Source: Candidatus Ichthyocystis hellenicum
Lineage (GTDB): Bacteria > Pseudomonadota > Gammaproteobacteria > Burkholderiales > 2013Ark19i
Length of the DNA: 64,000 nt
Direction: 5' to 3'
Assembly (NCBI RefSeq): GCF_001460935.1
Contig: NZ_LN906597.1
Location: 223,693-287,692 of the forward strand
The first letter of the stretch is position 1, and each line of letters starts with the position of its first letter. Under the pieces are notes generated by a model, which was not told the origin of the DNA, did no database searches, and saw only the letters and a list, made by a program, of their open reading frames with translations. A program made the position numbers and the translations under genes. Shown piece by piece: positions 32,627-42,720 of this stretch.

Positions 32627-33637
32627 ATGCTAACTTTCTTGAAAAAAAAAGTCTCCTCACTAAAAAGCAGCAACACTGGCAAAGAATCACCGGCTACTGG
32701 TGAAAATGGACAATCAACGTGGGCTAGATTCAAAAATAGCCTCAGTGTAACTAGAAATAAAATTCTTTCTAATCTCAAAGGAATGTACTCCAAAACATCC
32801 TTAGATGTAGACGTTTATGAAAGGATAGAGGAAACCCTAATACTAGCTGACTGTGGCCATGAAACAACAAAGGAAATTTTATCTAAACTTGAGGCAACTC
32901 AGAACAAACATTCATCAACTAGTATCCACAATCTCCTACGTGACGCATTGCGTGATAAAGTTTTGCCACTAGAAAAGAGCCTTACTCTTGATGAATCACC
33001 GACTGTTGTCCTCGTGTGTGGAGTCAACGGCTCAGGAAAAACAACTACCATCGGCAAATTGGCTAAGTTTTGCCAAAATCAAGGCAAAAGCGTCCTTCTA
33101 GCAGCTGGGGATACTTTTCGTGCAGCCGCTACAAACCAACTAGACATTTGGGCTAACAGTACCCAGGTAACCATGATCTCTCAGGAAAAAGGAGAACCAG
33201 CATCGGTTGCATACGACGCTATCCAATCAGCAAAGGCAAAAAATATAGACGTGGTGATAGTTGACACTGCAGGCAGAATGTCCACACAGTCTCACCTTAT
33301 GGCAGAACTTGGAAAAGTAGCACGTGTTGCTGAAAAATCACTCGGCAAACCTCCTCAAGAGAAGATCATAATAATCGACGGAACCATGGGTCAAAACGTA
33401 CTCCGCCAAATTGAAACATTTAATGAAACCATGAATGGGCTGTCTGGTATAATAGTAACTAAATTAGATGGCTCTGCTAAGGGGGGGACTATAGTCGCTA
33501 TCGCGACTAAATTTAAAATCCCGGTCTATTTCATCGGAGTAGGGGAAAAAGTAGACGATCTTGTCCCATTCAGCGCCTGCGATTACGTTGATGGCCTGAT
33601 AGGAACCGAAGACATGATAGAAGACACTACTAACTAA
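32627..33637 (+). CDS. ftsY: Signal recognition particle receptor FtsY
   Basis: A 336-residue SRP GTPase that receives ribosome-SRP complexes at the inner membrane. It has the N domain (about 35-120), G1 VCGVNGSGKTTTIGKLAKF (about 130-148), the RAAATNQL box, G3 VIVDTAGRMSTQ and G4 TKLDGSAKGG, with the C-terminal VGEKVDDLVPF. The acidic N-terminal A domain of E. coli FtsY is reduced to about 35 mostly polar residues. A run of seven G lies in the GSAKGG codons. The ATG at 32627 has GAGG upstream. The gene is convergent with rsfS (9-base gap). Confidence 0.97.
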   Translation: MLTFLKKKVSSLKSSNTGKESPATGENGQSTWARFKNSLSVTRNKILSNLKGMYSKTSLDVDVYERIEETLILADCGHETTKEILSKLEATQNKHSSTSIHNLLRDALRDKVLPLEKSLTLDESPTVVLVCGVNGSGKTTTIGKLAKFCQNQGKSVLLAAGDTFRAAATNQLDIWANSTQVTMISQEKGEPASVAYDAIQSAKAKNIDVVIVDTAGRMSTQSHLMAELGKVARVAEKSLGKPPQEKIIIIDGTMGQNVLRQIETFNETMNGLSGIIVTKLDGSAKGGTIVAIATKFKIPVYFIGVGEKVDDLVPFSACDYVDGLIGTEDMIEDTTN

Positions 33638-33646
33638 GTAGAAAAT

Positions 33647-33985
33647 CTATTTGCGGCTACTACCGGGACTTTTGTTCCACAGTTCCTCAATTGCGTAATA
33701 CTCTCTAACTTCAGTCAACATGATGTGTATGATTGTTACCCCTGCGTCTATCAAGATCCAATTGCCGTCACCCTCTCCTTCTACACCAACAATCTGATAT
33801 TTATCCTTCCTCAATGCCTCAACCAAATAACGGCCTAACGCCTGGACATGGCGAGGATTGCCAACGGAAGCCACAATCATGGAATCAAAAATAGTGGAAA
33901 AAGAAGAGGTATCTAGAAAAACCACATCCTGGGCTTTATGCGTCTCTAGTGTGTTAATTATAAGCTGATGTAACAAATCATCCAT
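33647..33985 (-). CDS. rsfS: Ribosomal silencing factor RsfS
   Basis: A 112-residue protein of the RsfS (Iojap) family that binds ribosomal protein L14 and blocks subunit joining. Characteristic are DVVFLDTSSFSTIFDSMIVA (usual D-x-S...D-x-x-V-I-x-(S/T) pattern), GNPRHVQALG (NxRxVxAxA-type element), GEGDGNWILIDAGVTIIHIM and REYYAIEELW. All key parts are in order and the length is normal. The gene follows nadD by 17 bases on the minus strand, the very common nadD-rsfS pair. Confidence 0.95.
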   Translation of the reverse strand: MDDLLHQLIINTLETHKAQDVVFLDTSSFSTIFDSMIVASVGNPRHVQALGRYLVEALRKDKYQIVGVEGEGDGNWILIDAGVTIIHIMLTEVREYYAIEELWNKSPGSSRK

Positions 33986-34002
33986 GAAGACATCCCCACT
34001 GG

Positions 34003-34626
34003 TTATCGGTAAAGGTCATGCTCAGATATATAAGCAGCAACGTCTGGAAATAAACCAGAATAATTATCGGAAGTACGAAGAGCATTCCTAATATGAGTTG
34101 AAGAAACAGAAACCGGAACCATAGGCACATCTAAAACAACACCATAACATTGCCCATGAAGCAAGTGCTTTTGACGACCACGCCACAGCAACGACAACGG
34201 ATCCGGAAGATAACTAGGAGCAATATCCCTATAGACGATAGCCAAATTTACCTCTCTGAGAAGATCAACACCATCTTTCCAAGTCAATAAACCGACAAAG
34301 CTATCCCATCCCAAAACAACTGTTAGCGGAAAATCATATCCCCACTTCTCCCGCAAAGCACGAACTGTACTGATAGTATAAGTAGATCCAGATCTATTAA
34401 CTTCATACAAACCAACTTCATGCCCTGGACACTGCGCAGTAGCTCGGTAAAGCATACTCAACCGGTGATTCATGGGGGCACCTACATGACTTTTTTGCCA
34501 AGAATTACCAAGCATCCAAATCATCCTGGAAAAAGAACACGCTAGCTGCACAGAACGAGCCACCGCAGAGTGACCATTATGCACCGGATCAAAAGTGCCA
34601 CCAAAAATTCCTATGTGTTCTCGCAT
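34003..34626 (-). CDS. nadD: Nicotinate-nucleotide adenylyltransferase NadD
   Basis: A 207-residue adenylyltransferase of NAD synthesis (nicotinate mononucleotide plus ATP to deamido-NAD). The HxGH-type signature is seen in IGIFGGTFDPVHNGHSAVAR at the very N-terminus, W/GWDSF in the middle, and the C-terminal SSTHIRNALR (ISSTxIR motif). The ATG at 34626 is chosen because the fold normally begins two to five residues before IGIFGG; a TTG at 34653 would add nine residues and has no ribosome site. It is paired with rsfS downstream. Confidence 0.94.
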   Translation of the reverse strand: MREHIGIFGGTFDPVHNGHSAVARSVQLACSFSRMIWMLGNSWQKSHVGAPMNHRLSMLYRATAQCPGHEVGLYEVNRSGSTYTISTVRALREKWGYDFPLTVVLGWDSFVGLLTWKDGVDLLREVNLAIVYRDIAPSYLPDPLSLLWRGRQKHLLHGQCYGVVLDVPMVPVSVSSTHIRNALRTSDNYSGLFPDVAAYISEHDLYR

Positions 34627-35170
34627 AGAATGTCTTGTATCTACCAATCGCAAAGCAATAATACACCTTTACAACAACTAATGCTGGTACCAAATCAAGC
34701 TAGTACAGTAATAAAGTAAGTAAAGTTTACTTACTTTTACATAAAATTAATGACTTTACATCAAAAAAAATTAAGTTTAGTTTATGTATAGTGAAAAATT
34801 ACCCCCTGCTATGAAGACAAATTGTGATCTAACTACAAGCAACTGAAAATACTAGACTGTATCATTACAAAGATGTTTGACTAAATTTTATTAAGCTCAT
34901 AATCGCCAGGTTATTATCCTTAGTGCCTTTGAGACTCGTGGTAAAGACCACGATCTCATTTGCTTACAGCTCCAGCGATTTCTTCTTAATTACGACACCG
35001 ACACACAGAATAACAAATTAGTTACATTGAATATAAAAATATAGTAGTTAAACATTAAATTTTTTAGATATTTTTGGGGATGAATTTTATGGTGACAATT
35101 ATTCTCCATCATCTTTACCCACATACTATAAAAACTGTATCTTCGATAAACATACTAATGTAAGTACGAA
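34627..35170. other. Non-coding gap at the start of the accessory region
   Basis: No gene is supported. The stretch is A+T-rich except for a short, relatively G+C-rich structured element (34901-34980). It marks the border between the housekeeping genes and the accessory array. Confidence 0.6.
34901..34980. ncRNA. Candidate structured RNA or hairpin element of about 80 bases
   Basis: Terminal arms AATCGC (34901-34906) and GCGATT (34975-34980) pair. Inside, GAGA-C-TCGTGGT and ACCACGA-T-CTC (34931-34957) form a strong hairpin with an AAAG loop. The block stands out in base composition from the A+T-rich surroundings. It does not match a tRNA, 4.5S RNA or tmRNA that I can recognise. The strand is undecided; it may simply be a regulatory hairpin. 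Confidence 0.3.
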
Positions 35171-35567
35171 ATGCAAAAAATTATCAACGTCAGTAAAATC
35201 GATTTACTAAGTAGTATATTGTCAATATCACCGAGCAAAAACAAAGACGACATTTATGAAGTTATATTAAAAAACCCAATAATTACTAGCGTCAATAAAA
35301 CAGAAAGACATCTTCTGAGTGCACAGTCTTTGTATATGAAAAATTATTGATTGTACCCAACAAAAAAATAATCACACCTTGCTTTCTGTTTCTATATTTT
35401 CCAATTTTATCTGCTATGGCATTAGCAGCATCTGCATAGTAATTTACGAAAAAAATAACGTATTTCCCGTTATCTTTATGTCGGTCTCAGTCATTACTTT
35501 CTTATTAGCACTTGCTAGTTTCATATTGATGTCAATTAAAACCTGTGGCAAAAACATTTTGTCGTAG
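35171..35567 (+). pseudogene. Decayed family B gene (frameshifted copy related to 38211-38672)
   Basis: Three pieces in three frames match the protein encoded at 38211-38672 in order. First, an ATG at 35171 begins a frame (to 35350) with MQKI...SPSKNKDDIYEVI and TSVNKT...LLS, parallel to MQNG...SPSKGKNNLCEVV and TSSNKT...LLS. Second, a short piece near 35404-35439 reads ILSAMALAASA then a stop (intact copy LVLSAMSLAAS). Third, 35379-35567 reads VFPVIFMSVSVITFLLALAS (intact copy YFPILFMSAAIITLVLAIAS). The nucleotide match is also plain (TTTTATCTGCTATG in both). The gene is therefore broken by at least two frameshifts and a stop. Confidence 0.85.
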
Positions 35568-36079
35568 AAAAAGATGTCTTGGCATTGAAATTGAATAGGC
35601 AAGTATGTACAATTGGGAGATGCACTTAAAGCTTTTAAGTTTGTAATAAATTATTTTATAGAAAAAAACTAACCCAAATGATAGTATCAACATATCAATA
35701 TTGCTGTTCTTATAAAACTCAAAAAAGTAAACTTAACTGAATATTAATCTTTTTAAATTAAGAAGCTTACGACAAATCTATATTTTCTGAGCATAATAGA
35801 AATAAATTTTCGTGCCATAATTACGATAAGGCAGGAACTATCGACAAGCTTTGCTCTTTATAAGCTTTGCTCTTTATAAGAATGGAGAAGCAATATTAAC
35901 GGCAGTACTAAGCACCACCTATATTGAATTTTAACTACAAACAACTCACACCAATATTCATAGAAAGCATTATCGATATATTGTATTTTCATAAGTATTG
36001 AGCAAAAATACATATAAATTACAATTCAATATAGATACACTGGCATCATATTATTATGATTTGTTGAGTCGAATTATTT
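35568..36079. other. Non-coding gap upstream of the first family A gene
   Basis: A+T-rich with no supportable gene. It contains two perfect tandem copies of a 16-base unit (35846-35877). Confidence 0.6.
35846..35877. repeat. Two tandem copies of a 16-bp unit
   Basis: AAGCTTTGCTCTTTAT occurs twice without a gap (35846-35861 and 35862-35877), followed by a third partial start. It lies about 200 bases before the first family A gene. Confidence 0.9.
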
Positions 36080-37162
36080 ATGTCTAAAGTTTTTTCACCC
36101 ATGACATTGGAAAAGCTGTCATTTAATGCGTTGTTTGACTTCAGCACTGGTAGCGCAAAACCAATTGAGCAATCAATTGAGCAATTAAGTCACCTAAAAA
36201 ACAAAGAAATTATTTCAGCGGGTATACTTGTAAACCGCAAAAGATTTGGGGATGAAGAATCCAGGTCTGCTCTGAGTAATTTTTGTGGTATTGATTTGTT
36301 ACAAATACAACAGAATGATTGCACGAATAATTTAGGAGGTATCTTGTCGCGATTGTGGTTAGCATCCCTGCGCATGAAAGTCATCAAAATTGAAAATGAA
36401 TGTAAGAATATCTTAAAAAGTATCCCCTCATCGCATAAGTATAATAGCGCCCATCCCATATGCCAAATTATTCGAGCAGAAAATGTTTTAGAAAGCTTCT
36501 ATGAAAGAAAACATGAAGTTTTATCCCTTGCATTGCCTCCAACAGGTTTTTTATGTCCAAAAGTGCCTTCACAAGAGAAAAATTGCTATTACTATGATCC
36601 TTTGTTTTTTTTGGAGTTATATCATTACCCAGATTACCTGAATCACGAAAATTGCTCAAATTACCGAAAGGTTGATCCCATCCATCTTCCACCCATCCAT
36701 CTTCCACGTATGATTGATTCATTTGATACTATTAGGCATACGATTGGTTTATCATGTACAAAAATATATGTAGCTTCATTTCAATCGATTGATATTTTGG
36801 AAAAAAATCGCAGCTATATAAGAAAGCAAATATATCACTTAGTTAATGCATCATTTTATCAAATGAAGTACTATTCTGGTTTAGTGGGAAAAAGGATCAA
36901 TAGAAGATCGAAAATAAGCAGTTGCTATTCACGTGTAAATGGATCGAAACTAAGGCGATTGGAAAGAAAAGCCGAAAGATCACCCAATCCCAGATTGAAT
37001 AAAAAAATAGAATGGTTGCGTAAATCCTTAGTTGACCCTAGGAAAGAGGAATTTGTTGCAGCGTCGTTGGATGCTATAGTGGCCCTAAAGGATATAATTA
37101 AATGTGCTCTCATATTAAAAAGAATAATTACTCCTATGCTAGATTTAATAGAAAATTACTAG
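36080..37162 (+). CDS. Family A protein, member 1 (short type)
   Basis: A 360-residue protein of unknown function, one of six related ones in the window. The N-terminus (FSPMTLEKLSFNALFDF, then SIEQLSHLKNKEIISAGILV) and the core motifs HPICQ (125-129), YERKHEVLSLALPP (about 141-154) and YYYDP (170-174) define the family. The second half is helical with IRKQIYHLVNASFYQMKYY, a basic stretch (about 270-320, many Arg/Lys) and an end in LKRIITPMLDLIENY. There is no signal peptide or clear membrane helix. A local duplication gives IHLPPIHLP near residue 205. No ribosome site is visible before the ATG. It is a plausible secreted effector by context only. Closest relative in the window is the minus-strand member at 46225. 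Confidence 0.75.
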   Translation: MSKVFSPMTLEKLSFNALFDFSTGSAKPIEQSIEQLSHLKNKEIISAGILVNRKRFGDEESRSALSNFCGIDLLQIQQNDCTNNLGGILSRLWLASLRMKVIKIENECKNILKSIPSSHKYNSAHPICQIIRAENVLESFYERKHEVLSLALPPTGFLCPKVPSQEKNCYYYDPLFFLELYHYPDYLNHENCSNYRKVDPIHLPPIHLPRMIDSFDTIRHTIGLSCTKIYVASFQSIDILEKNRSYIRKQIYHLVNASFYQMKYYSGLVGKRINRRSKISSCYSRVNGSKLRRLERKAERSPNPRLNKKIEWLRKSLVDPRKEEFVAASLDAIVALKDIIKCALILKRIITPMLDLIENY

Positions 37163-38210
37163 TTTGTCCCTTGAGCAATTTCCACTGATGATTTGTAACG
37201 CTGTTAATACTGTTTCCGCTATTTTGCCACCTAACAATATTGCCGAACAACTTCACATACTATATATCCATAAGATATGAGTAAAAACATAATCAATAAA
37301 ATACTCTCTCTAAATAATTTATAAACATAGCAATTAATTTTCAAAAAATTGACTACACAGCTATTAACATAATAGTGATCTCTTCATGAATCAAAGTTTT
37401 TTTATATAAAAGGCAAATAAATATTGTTAAAATTTACTACAGAAAAAATAGCATTTTATCTGCCCCTTTTTCCTGCCACAAAAGAACTATAATACAGAGA
37501 CTACCTTTGCTACTATAATATATAGCTAAATAATTTTTGTCATTGTTACAACTAAATAAGTATTAATTATTAGCACATATGATCTTTATTCGTATGTTAT
37601 ACATAGAGTTCGAAAAAATTATTAAGAGTAATATATCAATTTGAAAAAAATAATAGTATCAGCATTGCTGCTTTAAACACATGGAAACATACCGTAGCCA
37701 CGGTTTCATTCTTGTATAACAACATTCTATATATAATTAAAAATATTGATTAATAGAACACAAAAAATGGAGCAATTATCACTAATCACCTTTAAGCGCA
37801 TACCCTGGAAGCGATATTTTCACGCTAAATGCCGTAAGATAACATATGCACTGTAGGCAGTTATAACACTTTAATAGATACCTAATAAACCAAAAAGGCA
37901 TAAACTAAATAATTAACTGTGTCTGACTATTATTATTTCATAATCTCTCCCGTATTTTTTCAACTACATTTAATTGATATAAAAAATTTGATAATTTAAT
38001 CAACAATTTATGATTGATAAAAACCGTCGAATCATTAACTACCGAAAACTGAATACATTACTAAACAATCATGATCATCAGATGAAAAACTATCCTATCT
38101 AAGAAACTGTCGAATAAAAAGTTCATACTATTTATTATGATGGCAATGTAGCATGTCAGCATTATCTTCAATAGCTTAGTAAATTTATCATTCATACAAG
38201 GAAACGTAAG
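37163..38210. other. Non-coding gap of about 1 kb
   Basis: Strongly A+T-rich, with stops in all frames. I see no RNA gene and no clear family remnant. The last 40 bases carry the ribosome site of the next gene. Confidence 0.6.
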
Positions 38211-38672
38211 ATGAACCCGATTTGTTGTACCACAGAACACGAACCGAATTTGATGCAGAATGGTCACAGTATCAACGACGATGAAAGCAATGTAACAGAA
38301 GTTATGTTGTCAAAATCACCTAGCAAGGGTAAAAATAATCTTTGTGAAGTTGTATGTGAATCTCCAACAACTACTAGTTCTAATAAAACAAGTAACTATC
38401 TTCTAAGCACAATTAAAAGCAAAACATTGCGTTTAAAAGAAAAACTTATTGATCTTAATTCACAAAAAAAACAGAATACCGGAACATTGTTCGTTATGGC
38501 TCTATGCTTTCTAGTTTTATCTGCTATGTCATTAGCCGCATCTATAGCTTCATCCTTTACTGAAGATAGTAATTATTTTCCCATTTTATTTATGTCCGCA
38601 GCCATCATTACTTTAGTCTTAGCAATTGCTAGTGGGGTAAGTTCCTGTGCAGATAAAAATGATGTCAGTTAA
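38211..38672 (+). CDS. Family B small two-helix membrane protein, member 1 (Inc-like topology)
   Basis: A 153-residue protein of unknown function. The polar N-terminal half (1-90, rich in Asn/Ser/Thr) contains LCEVVCESPTTTSS near residue 44, the E-V-(V/I)-C-E-x-P motif shared by family B. Then follow two hydrophobic helices, about 92-113 (LFVMALCFLVLSAMSLAASI) and 122-143 (FPILFMSAAIITLVLAIASG), joined by a polar loop of about ten residues. A paired hydrophobic hairpin without a signal peptide is the topology of chlamydial Inc proteins. This is an analogy, not homology. A broken relative lies at 35171-35567. AAGGAAA precedes the ATG. Confidence 0.7.
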   Translation: MNPICCTTEHEPNLMQNGHSINDDESNVTEVMLSKSPSKGKNNLCEVVCESPTTTSSNKTSNYLLSTIKSKTLRLKEKLIDLNSQKKQNTGTLFVMALCFLVLSAMSLAASIASSFTEDSNYFPILFMSAAIITLVLAIASGVSSCADKNDVS

Positions 38673-39825
38673 CCCAGCAACAAAAGTATTTTGTCGTAGA
38701 AACAATTATCCGCACGTGAAATTTCAGATCAAAGCAACACCGCATTTAACACTGGTTTCTGTGTTTTGGATATCAAGTATTGACCTGCCGCAGGAACATA
38801 AAGAAGATAATTAGTTTTTTCTAAATGCTTCCGTGGCAGCTACGATAGATACGTCAACACCACTGCACTAGTATTGGTTTATATGGTCACGGAAACTAAG
38901 ACTTAACACAATCGTTACACGAAAGTACAGGGCTATAAAAACTTACTCATTGTCCATTAAATCATATGGTTAATTATTGATAACCACCTAATAGGACTAA
39001 TATAATCCACCAGGAAGTAAGATTGCAGTCCTGTTATTAGAATAATTAACCTACTAGATAATTTGTATACCTACTTCCGTCTGATATTTTCTTATGCCTA
39101 AATTAACAAATCGCCGATTGCAATTATATATATCCATATTATGACTCCGATGTTACAAATACGATTTCATCTTCGAAATCTGAAAATGATCAAAACACTC
39201 CCTGCGAATTGTCTCAACAAAACTATATATCAATGTTACTCTCGACAACTTACAATATATTTATGCGCTGCAATAATATTTACTAATACATAAAATAAAA
39301 CATGTGATTCATATAAATCCATGCATAACAAGTAAATATGAGATAAGATTTTTTGTTATAATTGGTATCTATAACGAGATAAAATTAACGTTAGTAAGGA
39401 CGTATTCGAAAATAACAGGGGCTAAGTAACTAGACAACAAGCACTGATTAACTTAGCATGGTAGATAAATCACTTGACACATAGGGTGACTTTTCCAGTG
39501 TTCATCATCTGTGAATTGTAAAGAATAATGCAATGTTGATGTGTTTATTATATCATGGCATTAAAAATAGTATGTTTCATCTACTTCGACTTAGAGTAAA
39601 AATACACGTTACATATCAATTTAATAATGCTAGAGTAACGCCAACATGCAACACTTAAGAGGAAATAATTGTTTTTAACTTCCGCATTTTACATTTAGCA
39701 TGGCGGCTAAGTTTGCTGCGAATAAAATCTTGTGCTGTTTCAGGCAGAAGGGCTTTATTTGTACTTTAAGTTTAGATTTAAGTGTGTTTATTTTTAGTTT
39801 ATTTACTCTAGACAAGTAATCGCCT
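38673..39825. other. Non-coding gap of about 1.15 kb
   Basis: A+T-rich. The stretch 39120-39290 has a start-less open frame with a Ser/Asn-rich polar reading (SDVTNTISSSKSENDQN), which could be a remnant of a family B N-terminus, but the match is too weak to call. Nothing else is seen. Confidence 0.5.
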
Positions 39826-41151
39826 ATGAACAATGTTTGTGCATTCAAACCTTGCACCTTACTTGAGTTATCGATAAAAACTATCTTTGGAGTTAGTTGT
39901 GAGGAGTCCATTAGCCGTCTCAGACAACTTTCCACGAAAGAGATTATTGAAGCCGCAGTTTTAGTAAGAACTCCAAAAATGAGCCCTACCAAGTACGAGT
40001 CAGTATTAAACTTTGAAAGTAATAACATGCATCAGTTTTTTTACGAAGATTTTGGCAAGCTGTCTGAGAGTGACTACAAAAGACTTATCAACTACGATGA
40101 GCTTCGTGCATTATCGGAATGTAGTCGTATCATTGGTAAATTCATTAACAAACATGGAGATAATTTCTCAAAAAACCTACCCATAGATGATGAACACTGG
40201 AAAAGTCACCCTATGTGCCAAGTGATTTACAATAAAGAAGGCACAGACGCATCAAAAAGTTACTATGAAAAATTCTGTGAGAGAAGGTGTGAGATTTTAT
40301 CACTTCCAGAATTAACAAGTAAGAGATGTAAGCATTCAAAAACTAAAAGGTCCGCAAGTCCGGAACCATCCATGAAAAAGTTTTCATGCTATTACGATCC
40401 GATGCGTTTTTTGAGCAAGAACTACCTTGACCATGAAAGAGATTACCCCTTTGGCATCATATTAGCCGAAACACAAACACGTGCTGCAATCCTGATGGAA
40501 AGTCTGGATGACACCATGTCTATTTTAAAAAGAAACAGTCGTTACCTGCAGAAACCGTTTCATACTATAGTCATGGCATCAAGTTTGCAATTAAGGCATT
40601 CAATTATGTCATTAAAAAAATCTCTTTCAGAAAGAAGTCGAACTTATAGAATGATAGGAAAATTTGCTGGGGTTTTTTATAAAGAACTAGGAAGCAAAGA
40701 AAGAGAACTGCAGCTTGTGGAATCATTGGCAGTTGTTGCTTGCGTGAGAGCCATTGACAGCAACGTCAGAGCAATAAAAGAAAAGATTATACCATTACTT
40801 GAGCGGAGCAATTTTGTCCAATTGGAGGACTTGGTAGAAATGTTCAGAAATAAAATATCGACGGGAAAAATCAGACGAGATGAAGTTAATTCGCTAAAAT
40901 TATCTCTAGAAAAAACCTCTCACTTCTTAGGGAAAAAATGCCGTGCTATCATGGCAATAAAAAGGTCAAGGATAGAACAATTACTTAAAAAAATTGACCT
41001 AAAAGACCAAGACAGCTCAAATAAGGTATTTCTTGAACCTGTCTTTATAAATGGCATCAATGAGTCGGTAGAAAAAATGAGAAAAGAAATAGCAGAAATG
41101 GAAACTACCATAAAAGCTTTACCTAAAATAACAACTAAGAATAAAAATTAA
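39826..41151 (+). CDS. Family A protein, member 2 (long type with C-terminal coiled coil)
   Basis: A 441-residue unknown protein. The family N-terminus (LLELSIKTIFGVSCEESISR, QLSTKEIIEAAVLV, TKYESVLNFE) is followed by HPMCQ (128-132), CERRCEILSLPEL and YYDP (189-192). A basic insert SKTKRSASPEPSMKK lies between them. The C-terminal third (about 345-440) is a charged coiled coil with LLKKIDLKDQDSSNKVFLEP and EKMRKEIAEMETTI, which is shared with the member at 44732. There is no signal peptide. The start lacks a visible ribosome site. Function unknown; a host-directed role is only inferred from the T3SS context and family expansion. Confidence 0.78.
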   Translation: MNNVCAFKPCTLLELSIKTIFGVSCEESISRLRQLSTKEIIEAAVLVRTPKMSPTKYESVLNFESNNMHQFFYEDFGKLSESDYKRLINYDELRALSECSRIIGKFINKHGDNFSKNLPIDDEHWKSHPMCQVIYNKEGTDASKSYYEKFCERRCEILSLPELTSKRCKHSKTKRSASPEPSMKKFSCYYDPMRFLSKNYLDHERDYPFGIILAETQTRAAILMESLDDTMSILKRNSRYLQKPFHTIVMASSLQLRHSIMSLKKSLSERSRTYRMIGKFAGVFYKELGSKERELQLVESLAVVACVRAIDSNVRAIKEKIIPLLERSNFVQLEDLVEMFRNKISTGKIRRDEVNSLKLSLEKTSHFLGKKCRAIMAIKRSRIEQLLKKIDLKDQDSSNKVFLEPVFINGINESVEKMRKEIAEMETTIKALPKITTKNKN

Positions 41152-41358
41152 TTGCTATATGAATTTATTATTTTTAGGATTATGATTTGTGGCACTTGCT
41201 TTGCTCGTCATAGTAAAAACCAGACCTAATAATAACTACTTTTCTAACAAAATTATATTCTTCATGAAGTAGTTGAGCCTTTAATAACTTTCAATTACTA
41301 TGCCTAGCTTGAATCACAACGACACAGTGTAATCCTAATAGCTATTGGAAAAATTATT

Positions 41359-42720
41359 ATGCATAAAACTTTATCACCTCTAAGCCTAGAGGAATTAGCA
41401 ATAGGAACCATATTTGGTATTAGCAAAAAAAAGTCTATAGAACAGCTAATGCATCTGTCGCACAAGGAAGCGATTGAACTTATTGTTACTTTAAATAACA
41501 ATAGAGCTATGCGTACCAAATATGAATCCGCTTTGGGAGTCTGTAATAATACTCAGTTAACCCAAGTACGCCAAAATAATAGTAAACTCTTTTGCAATGA
41601 TTTTAGAAATTTAGATAATTATCCAGAGCTTGTGTCCATAACATCACTTAAACATCACATAAACAAAATAATTAACGAGTACGATAACAATCTTTCAAAA
41701 ACATTGCCTCCTAAGCATGAAAACAATAGTAATCACCCCATATGTCAATTGCTTTATACTGAGAATACGGTGGATATTATTAAAAATTACAGAGAAAAAA
41801 GAAATGAAATTTTGTCGCTTCCGCCTCCTCCAACAAACGAGCTACTGCCTGATTTGCAATCTCAAGAAAAAATTTCGTACTACTATGATCCGCTAATTTT
41901 TCTAGAGACACGTCGTTATTGCGATTACATTGGCCCTAGTTATCAATGTATGAACTTATTTATTGAAATTATTATTAATCCAATCCTTGAGTCTTCTTCA
42001 ACAATATTTGTCTACTCACGTAATTTAATTAGTTCTTTAGCAAGATCACGCAAACACATAAGGAAGCAAACATATTACTTATTTATGGCACTACTATCAC
42101 AAATAAAGACATATGCTTCTTCATTCCAGAAATTAGCTTATAAAAAGCTGTCAGAAAAAACAAGAAGATCGTCAGGATTAGACTCAAACTTAAATCTAGC
42201 TCCAATAAATGATGAGAAATCTATTCTAATGTCATTGCACATAGTAATATGCCTAAGAAATCTTATAAAATGCATTCATACATTAAAGAAAAAATTTTTT
42301 CCCATATTGGAGTTACACAATTATATACCAGCAGAAAACATAATCGGTGTATTTATAGATAAGGTAATAAAATTGAGCGCTGAAATTAAAACCGTCCATG
42401 AAATTATGACGACAGAAAAAAGAAATGCTAGTATTGTTAATGTGCTAGGAGAAGAGCCCTCTGCATGGATAATGGAAATAGAGAAAAGAGAATCAGATAT
42501 ATTGTTATCTAAAATTGAAATCGAAAAAATATCCTCCTTCTTAACAGCAAAATACCCTCCCCTTATAATGAGCAGAAAATTTGTAATAAGCTATTTACTG
42601 GATAAAATTAACTCAAACAGTAATACTAACAAATTAATAGAAGAACTAACAAAAGAAATAAAAGAAATGGAGCTATTTTTAGTAAAACTTACACCGAGCA
42701 AAGTGAAACATTTACAATAA
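41359..42720 (+). CDS. Family A protein, member 3 (long type)
   Basis: A 453-residue unknown protein. The N-terminus SPLSLEELAIGTIFG, then SIEQLMHLSHKEAIELIV, is nearly the same as in the next gene (43150). The core has HPICQ (126-130), REKRNEILSLPPPPTN and YYYDP (174-178). The middle (about 185-320) has an amphipathic segment FIEIIINPILES and IRKQTYYLFMALLSQIKTY. The C-terminal 110 residues are helical, with LSKIEIEKISSFL and TKEIKEMELFLVKL. With its neighbour it forms a recent tandem duplicate. No membrane helix or signal peptide is convincing. Confidence 0.78.
   Translation: MHKTLSPLSLEELAIGTIFGISKKKSIEQLMHLSHKEAIELIVTLNNNRAMRTKYESALGVCNNTQLTQVRQNNSKLFCNDFRNLDNYPELVSITSLKHHINKIINEYDNNLSKTLPPKHENNSNHPICQLLYTENTVDIIKNYREKRNEILSLPPPPTNELLPDLQSQEKISYYYDPLIFLETRRYCDYIGPSYQCMNLFIEIIINPILESSSTIFVYSRNLISSLARSRKHIRKQTYYLFMALLSQIKTYASSFQKLAYKKLSEKTRRSSGLDSNLNLAPINDEKSILMSLHIVICLRNLIKCIHTLKKKFFPILELHNYIPAENIIGVFIDKVIKLSAEIKTVHEIMTTEKRNASIVNVLGEEPSAWIMEIEKRESDILLSKIEIEKISSFLTAKYPPLIMSRKFVISYLLDKINSNSNTNKLIEELTKEIKEMELFLVKLTPSKVKHLQ

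Noticed and set aside
33481..33487. G7 run in ftsY as a slip site
   Set aside because: It lies in the codons of the conserved GSAKGG motif of an essential gene and is shorter than the G9/G10 tracts; probably chance codon use.
39120..39290. Possible family B pseudogene N-terminus
   Set aside because: Only a general Ser/Asn-rich composition matches; no motif or DNA-level match to an intact copy is seen.
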